A DNA stretch of 64,000 nt. It comes from Palsa-343 sp036269135 (GTDB lineage Bacteria > Acidobacteriota > Terriglobia > Terriglobales > Acidobacteriaceae). The translations under genes and the position numbers were made by a program. The notes under the pieces were generated by a model that was not told the DNA's origin, ran no database searches, and saw only the letters and a program-made list of their open reading frames with translations. The DNA lies in the NCBI GenBank assembly GCA_036269135.1, contig DATASQ010000053.1:124001-188000 (forward strand), in the 5' to 3' direction. Shown piece after piece: positions 8,254 to 15,934 of this stretch (the first letter of the stretch is position 1; each line of letters opens with the position of its first letter).

Positions 8254-10329
8254 TCAGGCGGGGAGGGTCGTCTTGTCCGCGGGGTGCCCCTCGGAGATCC
8301 AGATGGAAAAGATCGTGCCGCTGCGTCCCGGCTCGGAACAACTGCGCAGGCGGATGGAGGCATGGTGCTTGGTCAGGATCTCGCGACTCACCCAAAGACC
8401 GAGTCCGGTGCCATTGTCGCCTTTGGTGGTGAAGAACGGCTCGAAGAGGCGCTCGCGGGTCGCGCGCGTGATCCCATGGCCGGTATCGGCGATGGTAATG
8501 CGGACGCCCGGCTCGCCGGTTCGCCCATGAGTTTGGCGACGCGTTCGCAGAATCAGGGAGCCCGACTCGCGGGTGGCGTCAAAGGCATTGCCGATGAGGT
8601 TCGCGAAGACCTGGCGCAACTCCGAGCCGACGCACCGCACCCGGGCTGTCTCGCGGTAATCGCGGCGCAGGGAGATACCGGAGTGGCGAAAGCGCGCTTC
8701 ATAGATCGCCAGCGCCGAATCCAGCAGCTCAGCGACGTTCTCCTCGCCGGCCACATTGCCCCGGCGGTTGAAGCGGAGCGTGTGCGTCACGATATGGGAG
8801 ACGCGAGCCAGCTCCGTCTGGGCGGTTTGGCAATATATCTTCGCCGCGTCGTCGGTCGCCGCCTGTTCGATCAGGTAAAGCAGATTCGTTACCGACTCGA
8901 GCGGGTTGTTGATCTCGTGCGAGATAGTGGCGGCCAGCCGGCCCACCAGGGCCAGCTTCTCGGCGCGGATGAGTGCCTCTTCGGCCCGCTTGCGCGCCTC
9001 CTGCGTCTGCTTCAGCTGGGTGATGTCCTGGGTGACGCCGTCGAAGCGAAGCGGGTTGCCGCGTGTGTCGTAGGCGGTGCGCCCGATGGCGTGGATCCAC
9101 TTGCAGCGCCCGTCGGGGGCGACCGTCCGGTACTCCACGTCATAGGCCGTGTGCTGCGCAATTGACGCATCAATCGCGTGGCGGGTGCGCTCGCGGTCGT
9201 CCGGATGCAGAAGCTCGTAAAAGAGCCGAATGTTTACCTGCGCGTCGGCCGGCAGCCAGAAGTGCTCCTTGACGCGAAAATCCCAGCTGAGCTGGTCGAA
9301 AGGCAGATCGCAGAACCAGTAGCCGATCCGGGCGGCATCGGTGGCAAATCCGAATCGATCGCGCTGCTCCTTCAAGGCAGTGTCGGCCTGGATGCGATAC
9401 GTCAGATCCACGCCGAAAACCAGGATGCCGGAGATGCTGCCGTCCGCCTCGCGCAGCGGCTGATACACAAAATCGACGCAGCGCTCCTCGGCGGGGCGCC
9501 CCTCCACCGCTTCCAGGGTAAAGCGCAGCCCCTGTCCAACGAAGGGCTCGCCGGTTTGATAAACACGGTCCAGCAGATCGACGTAGCCCTGCTCGACGAT
9601 CTCCGGCAATGCCCTGCGAATCGGCTTACCGGCCACATCGCGTCCCCCAATGAGGCGGAGGTACATGGGATTGACCAGTTCGAACACGTGCTCCGGCCCT
9701 TTCAGCAGCGCGAAGAAGGCCGGGGCCTGCTGAAACGCCGCGAGCAGGCGCTGGCGCTCCAGCTGGAGGGCGCGGCTGGCCCCCACCCGGTTGCTCGTAT
9801 CCAGAAAAGTGATGAGGACGCCGTGAATCGTGCCCTCGGCATCCCGTGCCGGGCTGTAGCTGTAGGTAAACCAGGTGTCCTGCAGCCGGCCATCGCGGTA
9901 GATCGGAATGTGCTGGTCCTCGTTCCAGCAGGCTTCCCCGCGCAGAGCGGCTTCAATCTGGGGCCCGGAGATCGGCCACGCCTCGCGCCAGACCACCGCT
10001 CCGCGTTCGCCCAGCGCCGATGGATGCTTCGCCTCGCCCAGAACCGGAATGACGGCATCGTTGTAAATGTGGGTCAGCGCTTCGCCCCACATCAGGATCA
10101 TGGGCAGCCGCGTTCCCAACAGGTTATTCGCCAGAATGACCAGCGCCCCAGGCCAATCCGCGATCGGGCCCAGCGGCGTCCGGCTCCAGTCGTGATTCCG
10201 GATGCGCTCGGCCATTTCGCCGGATCCCGCAATCCGGGGGTGCCCGGGCGCGGCCGCGGCCGGCGGCTCGTCCCTGCCGGAGCGACTGGTTGTAGATCGG
10301 TATGCCACGATGCTCGATTCTGATGCCAT
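8254..10329 (-). CDS. PAS-domain sensor histidine kinase
   Basis: A roughly 691-residue cytoplasmic-looking histidine kinase without clear transmembrane helices. It has an N-terminal GAF/PAS-like region beginning HDWSRTPLGPI, one or two further PAS domains, a PAS/PAC (KEHFWLPADAQ to FDGVTQDITQLK), a HisKA domain with the phospho-accepting H471 (ISHEINNP), and an HATPase domain with N box (NLIGNAFDA), DTGHG and GTGLGLW motifs. The ligand sensed is unknown. ATG at 10329 is the first sensible start but has no clear ribosome site; ATG at 10215 (MAERIRNHDW) is the alternative, and the open frame reaches 10491. No response-regulator gene is adjacent, apart from the pseudo-receiver protein across the terminator. 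Confidence 0.85.
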   Translation of the reverse strand: MASESSIVAYRSTTSRSGRDEPPAAAAPGHPRIAGSGEMAERIRNHDWSRTPLGPIADWPGALVILANNLLGTRLPMILMWGEALTHIYNDAVIPVLGEAKHPSALGERGAVVWREAWPISGPQIEAALRGEACWNEDQHIPIYRDGRLQDTWFTYSYSPARDAEGTIHGVLITFLDTSNRVGASRALQLERQRLLAAFQQAPAFFALLKGPEHVFELVNPMYLRLIGGRDVAGKPIRRALPEIVEQGYVDLLDRVYQTGEPFVGQGLRFTLEAVEGRPAEERCVDFVYQPLREADGSISGILVFGVDLTYRIQADTALKEQRDRFGFATDAARIGYWFCDLPFDQLSWDFRVKEHFWLPADAQVNIRLFYELLHPDDRERTRHAIDASIAQHTAYDVEYRTVAPDGRCKWIHAIGRTAYDTRGNPLRFDGVTQDITQLKQTQEARKRAEEALIRAEKLALVGRLAATISHEINNPLESVTNLLYLIEQAATDDAAKIYCQTAQTELARVSHIVTHTLRFNRRGNVAGEENVAELLDSALAIYEARFRHSGISLRRDYRETARVRCVGSELRQVFANLIGNAFDATRESGSLILRTRRQTHGRTGEPGVRITIADTGHGITRATRERLFEPFFTTKGDNGTGLGLWVSREILTKHHASIRLRSCSEPGRSGTIFSIWISEGHPADKTTLPA

Positions 10330-10494
10330 TGGATACCGAAAGGCAGTGCGAGACGCGGCGTTGCGCCGCAGGGAGGCACTGTTGCCGGTCGCGAATCCGG
10401 CGACTCCGACAATCGACCCTCTGCACGGGAATCCTGGCGGGAGCAGAATATCAGGCTCCTGGAGGGGGTTCCCATTGTTGCAGCCGCACAAAAG

Positions 10495-10520
10495 AAAGCC
10501 CCGGCCGTAGCCGGGGCTTT
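10495..10520. terminator. Bidirectional intrinsic terminator
   Basis: A perfect 10-bp stem AAAGCCCCGG (10495-10504) and CCGGGGCTTT (10511-10520) with a 6-base loop. Adenines on the left arm and thymines on the right make it work in both directions; it lies just 3' of the pseudo-receiver gene on the minus strand and upstream of the histidine kinase. Confidence 0.85.
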
Positions 10521-10536
10521 CCTGCGACCTGCGCGA

Positions 10537-11439
10537 TTACATCGCGTATTCCGCTTCTTCTTCCTCGTCGAGCCCGTGGCGCCGCAGCAGCGTGGGCAGA
10601 TTCTGCGAGAAGGCCGAGCGCGGCATCACGATGTCGCAGCCGGCTTCCACCGCTTTGGCTTTCAGGTCGCCCTGCAGGTGCGAGAGAAAGCCGATCACCG
10701 AGGTGCCCTTCTTCAGCTTCGTCTTGAACTTCGGGATCAGCGTCATGGGCTTGGCCGCCGTGTTGTTCAGATCGAAGACGATCAGCGACGGCTTTTCGTC
10801 TTCCGGCGCCTCAATGATGCGGGCGATGGTCTCCGGTTCGTTCTTCACAAAGGCGACCTTGATGCCGAGCTTGCGCGCGGTTTCATTGATCTTCGCGAAG
10901 AAGAACAGGTCCTCGATAAAGAGGAAGATGCGCACCGGCGCGTCCTCGCGGACGGGCGGCGGAGGCGGTTCCCAGGCGGCAGCGTTTTCCGCGTAATGGC
11001 CGCTGCCGTTGTTGCCGTTGCGCAGCTCGATGGTGGACGGCGGCGCATCGGCCACATTCCCGTTCACGGTGCGATAACTGTGGTCCATGGGGCCCACGAA
11101 GACGCGCTCGCGCCGCGGCTTATTGCGGCGCCGCCCTCCGCCTCCGCCCTGCTGCTGGCCGTTGCCGTTGTTCTTAAAGAACCGCTGCTGGCTGGATGGC
11201 TGGGGCTTGGGAGGTTTGGGCTTATGTGCGTGAGCCTGCGGCTGCGCTGGCGCCGCCTGCTGACTCTGGGCGGGCTGCGCATTCTGCCCCGCGGCCGGCC
11301 CGCCTCCACCGCGCTTGTTCTTGCGCCTGCGGCGGCGACGGCGGTGGGCGCCCTGTCCTTCGGACTGCCCCGCATTGGGGCCTTGTGCCTGGGCCGGATA
11401 TTCAGCCGGAGGCTGAGGCTGGTTCTGCTCTGTTGTCAT
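10537..11439 (-). CDS. Arginine/glutamine-rich protein with receiver-like C-terminal domain
   Basis: A 300-residue protein with two parts. Residues 1 to about 160 are disordered: Gln/Pro/Ala-rich, with a run of arginines near residue 33 (HRRRRRRRKNKRGGGG) and a second Gly-rich basic patch (GGGGGRRRNKPRRER). Residues about 165-290 resemble a CheY-like receiver: acidic pair IED after strand 1, possible phospho-acceptor in IVFDLNN, and a strand-helix rhythm to the end. The usual conserved lysine appears replaced by arginine (VMPRSAF), so it may be a pseudo-receiver. Basic tails of this kind often bind nucleic acid; that is inference. ATG at 11439 is the natural start. It is a separate unit from the kinase, ended by the terminator at 10495-10520. 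Confidence 0.75.
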   Translation of the reverse strand: MTTEQNQPQPPAEYPAQAQGPNAGQSEGQGAHRRRRRRRKNKRGGGGPAAGQNAQPAQSQQAAPAQPQAHAHKPKPPKPQPSSQQRFFKNNGNGQQQGGGGGRRRNKPRRERVFVGPMDHSYRTVNGNVADAPPSTIELRNGNNGSGHYAENAAAWEPPPPPVREDAPVRIFLFIEDLFFFAKINETARKLGIKVAFVKNEPETIARIIEAPEDEKPSLIVFDLNNTAAKPMTLIPKFKTKLKKGTSVIGFLSHLQGDLKAKAVEAGCDIVMPRSAFSQNLPTLLRRHGLDEEEEAEYAM

Positions 11440-12010
11440 GCGTGCACTTCCTGGTGCATTGATCCTGGGGGTTCGGGTTCCTGTTTCCTCATCGGCCCGG
11501 CCCGGTCAGCCTTCAGCCTTGCAAAAAGGTGGCGACCCGCCGGTCTTCCGTGAATTGGGAACGTAAATTCGTCAGCTCCGGACCAAACGTGTGGGACATG
11601 TCCCGACACACGGGCTCGGAAAGGATTGCGTGCGGTGCGAGAATGTGCTGGGTTCCTCGCCTGCCGTGGGGTGGCCGCCCAGGCCTCCCGCCGTAGCAGG
11701 GGGAACGCAACCGAATGCCGCGCCGATCAACGGAACGTACTTGAGTTGCCGTCTAATTCTGGTTCAACCTTCACATCCGGGGGTTTCTGCTCTGACCGTG
11801 AACGCAGCCGCGGAGAGCAACTCCCGGGGATGATACCTGACTCTCGAGAATGGCGGCGAACCTCGCGGAACTACCAGCGTGGCGTCAGCCGCTCGATAGG
11901 TAAAGATCATACTACTCTCGGCGCCCGGGCCTGACAAGTATTTTGATGCGGGTACTTTGGGGACCGATGCTAAGGCGGTTCGCCCCATCCCTCTCTTCCA
12001 CACAACAGAA

Positions 12011-12035
12011 AAGCCACCCGACAGCCGGATGGCTT
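12011..12035 (-). terminator. Possible intrinsic terminator (minus strand)
   Basis: Stem AAGCCACCCG (12011-12020) and CGGATGGCTT (12026-12035), ten pairs with one G-U wobble, loop of five bases. Read on the minus strand the hairpin is followed by TTTTCTGTTG. No annotated gene ends here, so it would close an unidentified minus-strand transcript from about 12040-12350. Confidence 0.45.
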
Positions 12036-12251
12036 CCCCGTGTGACGGCCAGTCACTGGCCTCCCTGAAGTGCCCTTCATCCAAATCGAGAAGCGATGGA
12101 TCAGGACGGTAGTTCATTCCGGCCGGGGCAGAATCTTCAAAGATAAAGCTCTCAGCAGCCGGAATCCTTTTGTGTCGCACACCCCCCCGTTTCCGGGGCG
12201 CATGCGTCGCTGGCGCCCTACAGATGTGCAATTCTCATGCCGTTTTGTTTG

Positions 12252-12269
12252 ATCATTGAAATCAATGAT
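12252..12269. promoter_or_regulatory. AT-rich perfect dyad ATCATTGA-AA-TCAATGAT
   Basis: Two perfect 8-base arms with a 2-base centre in an AT-rich patch 90 bases 3' of mutM. The geometry fits a dimeric regulator site, or a weak terminator for mutM. No protein can be assigned. Confidence 0.35.
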
Positions 12270-12356
12270 TTAACCGCCAACAAGGCACCTCGGTCATTCC
12301 GATTCCCGTAGAACAGAATCCACCGGGTCCACAAATTCATAACTTCGGCAACAGGG

Positions 12357-13181
12357 TCACCTTTGGCAGTGGGGACAGAAATGAGTGCCGCGTCCCCCCA
12401 GCACGATCCGCCGAATGGGCGTGCCGCAAACCCGGCAGGACAGCCCCTCCCGCCCATAGACCCGGTGCTGGATCTGGAAGAACCCCTCGGCCCCATCCGC
12501 GTCCACGTAATCGGAGATGGAGGAGCCCCCCGCCTGAATGGCCCGCCGCAGCACCCCTCGCAGCGCGGTGTGCAGCCGCTCGAGCTGCTCCCGGTTCAGC
12601 CGCCCGGCCTGGCGCGTCGGCCGGATCTTCGCGCGAAACAGGCTCTCATCCGCGTAGATATTCCCCACCCCCTGCAGCAGCGACTGGTTCAGCAGAGCCG
12701 GCTTGATGGCGAGCTTGCGCCCCCGAAAGAGCGCGGCAAAATCCGCCGAAGTGATCGTCAGCGGTTCGCGCCCTGGACCGGCGAACGTCCCCGCTTCCAC
12801 CGCATGCAAAGCAAGACGTCCAAAGCGCCGGGGATCGACGAAGCGAAGCTCCCGGCCGGAGGCAAGCCGCAGAATCGCATGCGTGTGCTGCGGCACCGGC
12901 ACGCTCGCCGCGGAAACCAGCAAACGCCCCGTCATGCCCAGATGCACGACCCACTGCACCGCGATCTTGCTCCCCGCCTTCGCTGCCAGATTGAAGACGA
13001 TGTGTTTCCCCACCCGAGCCACGCGCGCGATCCGCAGCCCCGCAAGCGCCGCCTCCATCTCCGCCGGCGGGGTTTTGAACGGCTCCTTATAGTGGCTGAA
13101 CCAGACAGAGACGATGCTGTCGCCGCGAATCCGCCGATGGACGCCGTTCGCGATGGTTTCGACTTCGGGAAGTTCGGGCAT
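12357..13181 (-). CDS. mutM: Formamidopyrimidine-DNA glycosylase
   Basis: A 274-residue bifunctional glycosylase/AP lyase that removes 8-oxoguanine and formamidopyrimidines from DNA. The N-terminus MPELPEVET carries the catalytic proline 2 and glutamate 3 after methionine removal. The conserved lysine in VGKHIVF, the helix-two-turn-helix (QSLLQGVGNIYADE) and a C-terminal zinc finger with four cysteines (CRVCG...FCPHC) are all present, so it should be active. The start is fixed by the essential MPELPE terminus; longer in-frame codons to 13529 lie inside the divergent amidohydrolase gene. A TACACT -10-like hexamer at 13193-13198 lies 11 bases before the ATG, leaving almost no leader. Confidence 0.96.
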   Translation of the reverse strand: MPELPEVETIANGVHRRIRGDSIVSVWFSHYKEPFKTPPAEMEAALAGLRIARVARVGKHIVFNLAAKAGSKIAVQWVVHLGMTGRLLVSAASVPVPQHTHAILRLASGRELRFVDPRRFGRLALHAVEAGTFAGPGREPLTITSADFAALFRGRKLAIKPALLNQSLLQGVGNIYADESLFRAKIRPTRQAGRLNREQLERLHTALRGVLRRAIQAGGSSISDYVDADGAEGFFQIQHRVYGREGLSCRVCGTPIRRIVLGGRGTHFCPHCQR

Positions 13182-13192
13182 GGGCTCTTTTG

Positions 13193-13198
13193 AGTGTA
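13193..13198 (-). promoter_or_regulatory. -10-like hexamer TACACT of mutM
   Basis: TACACT on the minus strand ends 11 bases before the mutM ATG. Transcription starting 6-7 bases downstream would leave a leader of about 4-5 bases, too short for a ribosome site. No clear -35 box is seen. Confidence 0.4.
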
Positions 13199-13296
13199 GA
13201 GGCTCGCAAGTTGGCTTGACGCAGCCGCCGATGCCCCGGATAGTGGAGGGTCCCCCCCGAATCAAACGGATGCCATCCCGAACGGTGAGGTGCACC

Positions 13297-14769
13297 ATGC
13301 GGCGCATTGCGGCCATTGCGGCTTTGGGAATGATTCTGAGCGGAACAGGCGCGACCCAGGAAACCAGTCCTCCCGTTGCGGTGGTACCGGCTGCGCTGCA
13401 ACCGTACGTCAAAATCGATGCGCCCGTTCTGGTTCTCGAGCATGTTCGCGTCATCGACGGCACCGGCGCCCCCGCGCGCGACGACCAGGAGCTCGTCATC
13501 GAGAAGGGCCGAATCAGTTTTGTCGGCATGCCTTACGCGGCGCCCCCTCGCCCGGAAGGAGCGATCGTTCTGAATCTGGCCGGCAAGACCGTCTTTCCCG
13601 GGCTGGTGGGCATGCATGAGCACCTCTTCTATCCGCTGCCCGACGGTGGACCCGGCCTGCTGCCTCTCTATGGCGAGATGGCCGACAGCGCCCCCCGTCT
13701 CTACCTCGCCGCGGGCGTCACCGCGGCCCGAACCGCCGGCAGTCTGGAGCCCTATACCGATATCTCCATCAAACAGGACATTGATTCCGGCAAGATGCCC
13801 GGGCCGAAGCTGTTTCTCACCGGTCCTTATCTGGAGGGAGCACCCTCGCTCGGCCCGCAGCTCCACACGCTGACCGGCCCTGAAGACGCCGCGCGGCTGG
13901 TGGACTACTGGTCGGCCGAGGGCATGACCTCCTTCAAGGGGTACATGCACATCACGCCGGCTGAGCTGAAGGCGGCCATCGATCGCGCCCACGCGCACGG
14001 CCTCAGGATCACCGGGCACCTCTGCGCCGTCGGTTTTCAGGAGGCGGCCTCGCTGGGCATCGATAACCTGGAGCACGGCCTCGCCGTGGATACGGAGTTC
14101 TACTCCCGGAAAAAGGAGGGCGTCTGCCCCGGCCAGGGGCCTCCGCAAATGGAACTGGCGAAAATGGACGTCGAAGGTCCGAAGATCCAGGGCACGATCC
14201 GCGATCTGATCGCGCACCACGTCGCCGTCACGTCCACCCTGGCTATCTTCGAGAGCTTTGTGCCGAATCGTCCCCCGATGAGCGAGGAAATGCGCGTCCG
14301 CACCGCCTTGCTGCCGGATGCCTGGGGCGGCTACGCGGCCACTCGCGCCGAAATTGCCGAGCATGCCGACGCCTCCCTGTGGCCGCGTCTGCTGACCATG
14401 GAAATGCAGTTCGAGCGTGATTTTGTGAAGCAGGGCGGCTTGCTGATGGCCGGCTGCGATCCCACCGGCTATGGCGGCGTCCTGCCGGGCTTCGGCGACC
14501 AGCGCAATCTCGAGCTGCTCGTCGAGGCCGGCTTCACCCCGGAAGAAGCCATCCATATCGCCACCCAGAACGGCGCGCGCTGGCTGGGCCAGACCAGCCG
14601 CTTCGGTACCATCGCGCCCGCCCGGGCCGCGGATCTGGTCGTCGTCGATGGCAATCCCGCCGAGCACATTGCCGACGTGGAGAAGGTGGAGATCGTCTTT
14701 AAGGACGGCGTCGGTTACGATCCGCAGAAACTGCTCGACTCCGTGCGCGGGCTAACGGGCCTGCGGTGA
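13297..14769 (+). CDS. Secreted amidohydrolase family protein
   Basis: A 490-residue metal-dependent hydrolase of the amidohydrolase (imidazolonepropionase/prolidase-like) superfamily with an N-terminal signal peptide (RRIAAIAALGMILSG), so it is periplasmic. The metal-binding HxH is in GMHEHLFYP, a possible carboxylated lysine in SFKGYMH, histidines in ITGHLCAV and NLEHGLAV, and the late aspartate in AGCDPTGYGG. The end of the chain (GTIAPARAADLVVVDGNP) is the standard closing beta-sandwich strand. The substrate is unknown; relatives include prolidases and peptide or carbamate hydrolases. The start at 13297 has GGTGAGG upstream; ATG 13270 is an alternative. It is divergent from mutM, with a 115-base shared region. 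Confidence 0.85.
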   Translation: MRRIAAIAALGMILSGTGATQETSPPVAVVPAALQPYVKIDAPVLVLEHVRVIDGTGAPARDDQELVIEKGRISFVGMPYAAPPRPEGAIVLNLAGKTVFPGLVGMHEHLFYPLPDGGPGLLPLYGEMADSAPRLYLAAGVTAARTAGSLEPYTDISIKQDIDSGKMPGPKLFLTGPYLEGAPSLGPQLHTLTGPEDAARLVDYWSAEGMTSFKGYMHITPAELKAAIDRAHAHGLRITGHLCAVGFQEAASLGIDNLEHGLAVDTEFYSRKKEGVCPGQGPPQMELAKMDVEGPKIQGTIRDLIAHHVAVTSTLAIFESFVPNRPPMSEEMRVRTALLPDAWGGYAATRAEIAEHADASLWPRLLTMEMQFERDFVKQGGLLMAGCDPTGYGGVLPGFGDQRNLELLVEAGFTPEEAIHIATQNGARWLGQTSRFGTIAPARAADLVVVDGNPAEHIADVEKVEIVFKDGVGYDPQKLLDSVRGLTGLR

Positions 14770-14802
14770 CCGGCGCACTCTCGGCTCGCAAGCGAAACAG
14801 GC

Positions 14803-15099
14803 TCAGGCGGGCCTCCGTCGTGGCGCAGCCTCGATCCGCTCCTGGAGCTGGACCTTCACCGAATCACCGGCACGCTTGCCGATCGATTCGAGAATCTCGG
14901 CCTTCACCGGCAGCTTGTGCTGCCCGTTGCCCAGCGCCATAAACGAGCTGCGGAACGGAACGCCATCGACGGTTCCGCGTACTTTCACCAGCCCGCGCGT
15001 TCCAAAGAACTCCACTGACTGCGGCCAGATCACATACATCCAGCCCCCTTTGGCTCCGCTCTTTTGCAGTTCCGCGGCAAATGCCTCATCGAGCTTCAC
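14803..15099 (-). CDS. DUF1905 domain protein
   Basis: A 98-residue small soluble protein matching the DUF1905 fold: hydrophobic strands VIWPQSVEFFGTRG, KVRGTVDGVPFRSSFM and GQHKLPVKAEILESIGKRAGDSV, the last being the usual family core. Its function is unknown. GTG at 15099 is chosen because AGGGGG lies 5 bases upstream; the frame extends to 15150 without a better start. A second, larger protein with the same domain is encoded at 47928-48620. Convergent with the amidohydrolase. Confidence 0.78.
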   Translation of the reverse strand: MKLDEAFAAELQKSGAKGGWMYVIWPQSVEFFGTRGLVKVRGTVDGVPFRSSFMALGNGQHKLPVKAEILESIGKRAGDSVKVQLQERIEAAPRRRPA

Positions 15100-15206
15100 A
15101 CGGTCCCCCTGAGGAATCGTCGATCGACCGCAAGGGCCAGATCGCCTCACGGGTCATCGCGTTTCATCTCTGCCCAGCCTCCAGGCGGCCGCGCATCGAG
15201 TTAAGG

Positions 15207-15250
15207 GCAGCCTGCGTGGAGGATTCTCCCGCGTCGTCCGCGCAGGCTGC
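15207..15250. repeat. 10-bp inverted repeat GCAGCCTGCG/CGCAGGCTGC
   Basis: Perfect arms at 15207-15216 and 15241-15250 separated by 24 bases, in the 230-base gap between the DUF1905 gene and a membrane-protein gene. A second hairpin CGCCGGG-ATATTG-CCCGGCG follows at 15272-15291. They probably form 3' structures of the minus-strand membrane-protein transcript; a regulatory role is not shown. Confidence 0.45.
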
Positions 15251-15332
15251 TCCGAGGAAACAACTTCGCCGCGCCGGGATATTGCCCGGCGTTTCGTCCT
15301 GTTGAAAATCCCGGCGAGTGCAGCCGGTCGCT

Positions 15333-15812
15333 TTACGCCCGCGCTGTCTGCGGCCGCGGGGTCGCCGCCGCCCCGGCTTCCGCCACACTCTCTTCGCGAT
15401 ACAGGGCCGCACCAGCCACCGTGCCCACAACCAGCTCAATCAAAGCGCCGGCCGTCGTGTAGAGCGTGAGGTGATTGTTGAACAGACCCGTTGCCCACAT
15501 GAGAGTCGCATTCGGCAGCAGCGATGTGGCCACCCACACCGCGATGCCCGCGCAAATGGCCGTCCGCATCCCCGCGCCAAAGCGGGGCCGGATCGCCGCG
15601 TAGACCCAGACCGCCAGCAGGCCCAGACCGATGCCGATCACGTTGAACCAGACCATCTGGCTCGACGTGAATGCCGGACGTCCCAGCCGGCTCATGTTCA
15701 CGGCCCACCGCGGCGCCAGCATGAGGCCATCCACGACATAGCCCAGCAGATTCACAACAATACCGGCAACTACGCCACCCAGGATCCAGCGGCCCATATT
15801 GATCTTGCCCAT
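15333..15812 (-). CDS. Small four-helix membrane protein, unknown
   Basis: A 159-residue integral membrane protein with about four hydrophobic helices (ILGGVVAGIVVNLLGYVV; MVWFNVIGIGLGLLAVWVY; TAICAGIAVWVATSLL; LIELVVGTVAGAALY) and a short polar tail. Similar acidobacterial proteins are annotated only as hypothetical. ATG at 15812 is preceded by a perfect AAGGAGG, 5 bases upstream, which decides the start over 15854. It is divergent from the Lhr helicase gene, and an unusual hairpin sits in the gap between them. Confidence 0.75.
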   Translation of the reverse strand: MGKINMGRWILGGVVAGIVVNLLGYVVDGLMLAPRWAVNMSRLGRPAFTSSQMVWFNVIGIGLGLLAVWVYAAIRPRFGAGMRTAICAGIAVWVATSLLPNATLMWATGLFNNHLTLYTTAGALIELVVGTVAGAALYREESVAEAGAAATPRPQTARA

Positions 15813-15860
15813 ACAGCCTCCTTGGGGGATGACGCAGTGTACGCGCGCCGACATGTATAT

Positions 15861-15889
15861 ACAAAGGAAATCTTCGGTATTTCCTTTGT
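15861..15889. promoter_or_regulatory. 11-bp perfect inverted repeat with TTCG loop between divergent genes
   Basis: ACAAAGGAAAT (15861-15871) and ATTTCCTTTGT (15879-15889) are perfect arms around CTTCGGT, giving a C(TTCG)G tetraloop-like hairpin. It lies between the divergent membrane-protein and lhr starts (49 bases from the first, 46 from the second) and may be an operator or an RNA structure. There is no T-tract, so a terminator is unlikely. Confidence 0.5.
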
Positions 15890-15922
15890 CTCCCGGGGCG
15901 AAGAAGAATCGAACATCCGCGG

Positions 15923-15928
15923 TAGAAT
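15923..15928 (+). promoter_or_regulatory. -10-like hexamer TAGAAT of lhr
   Basis: TAGAAT ends 6 bases before the lhr ATG at 15935 and there is no Shine-Dalgarno sequence. A transcript starting at the usual distance would begin at or next to the ATG (leaderless). Confidence 0.5.
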
Positions 15929-15934
15929 AGGCAG

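Larger units (their letters stand above)
11440..12356. other. Large intergenic region, no confident gene
   Basis: About 917 bases without a convincing gene. A minus-strand frame (11764-12231) of 155 codons exists, but its third-codon G+C is visibly lower than in the neighbouring genes and no family is recognised; it may be a gene remnant or noise. Structure present: a terminator-like hairpin at 12011-12035 (minus direction), a palindrome GGCCAG-TCA-CTGGCC near 12046-12060, and an AT-rich dyad at 12252-12269. A non-coding RNA on the minus strand is possible but unproved. Confidence 0.5.

Noticed and set aside
7459..9165. A plus-strand frame of 568 codons over the ligase and kinase genes
   Set aside because: It crosses two real opposite-strand genes with no recognisable domains; shadow frame.
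11513..11710. Minus-strand frame ending GPELTNLRSQFTEDRRV upstream of the pseudo-receiver gene
   Set aside because: Short, weak ribosome site and no family; treated as unlikely coding.
11440..12356. Search for tRNA, 6S RNA, SRP RNA, tmRNA or RNase P RNA
   Set aside because: None of the conserved cores of these RNAs could be found by eye in this gap.
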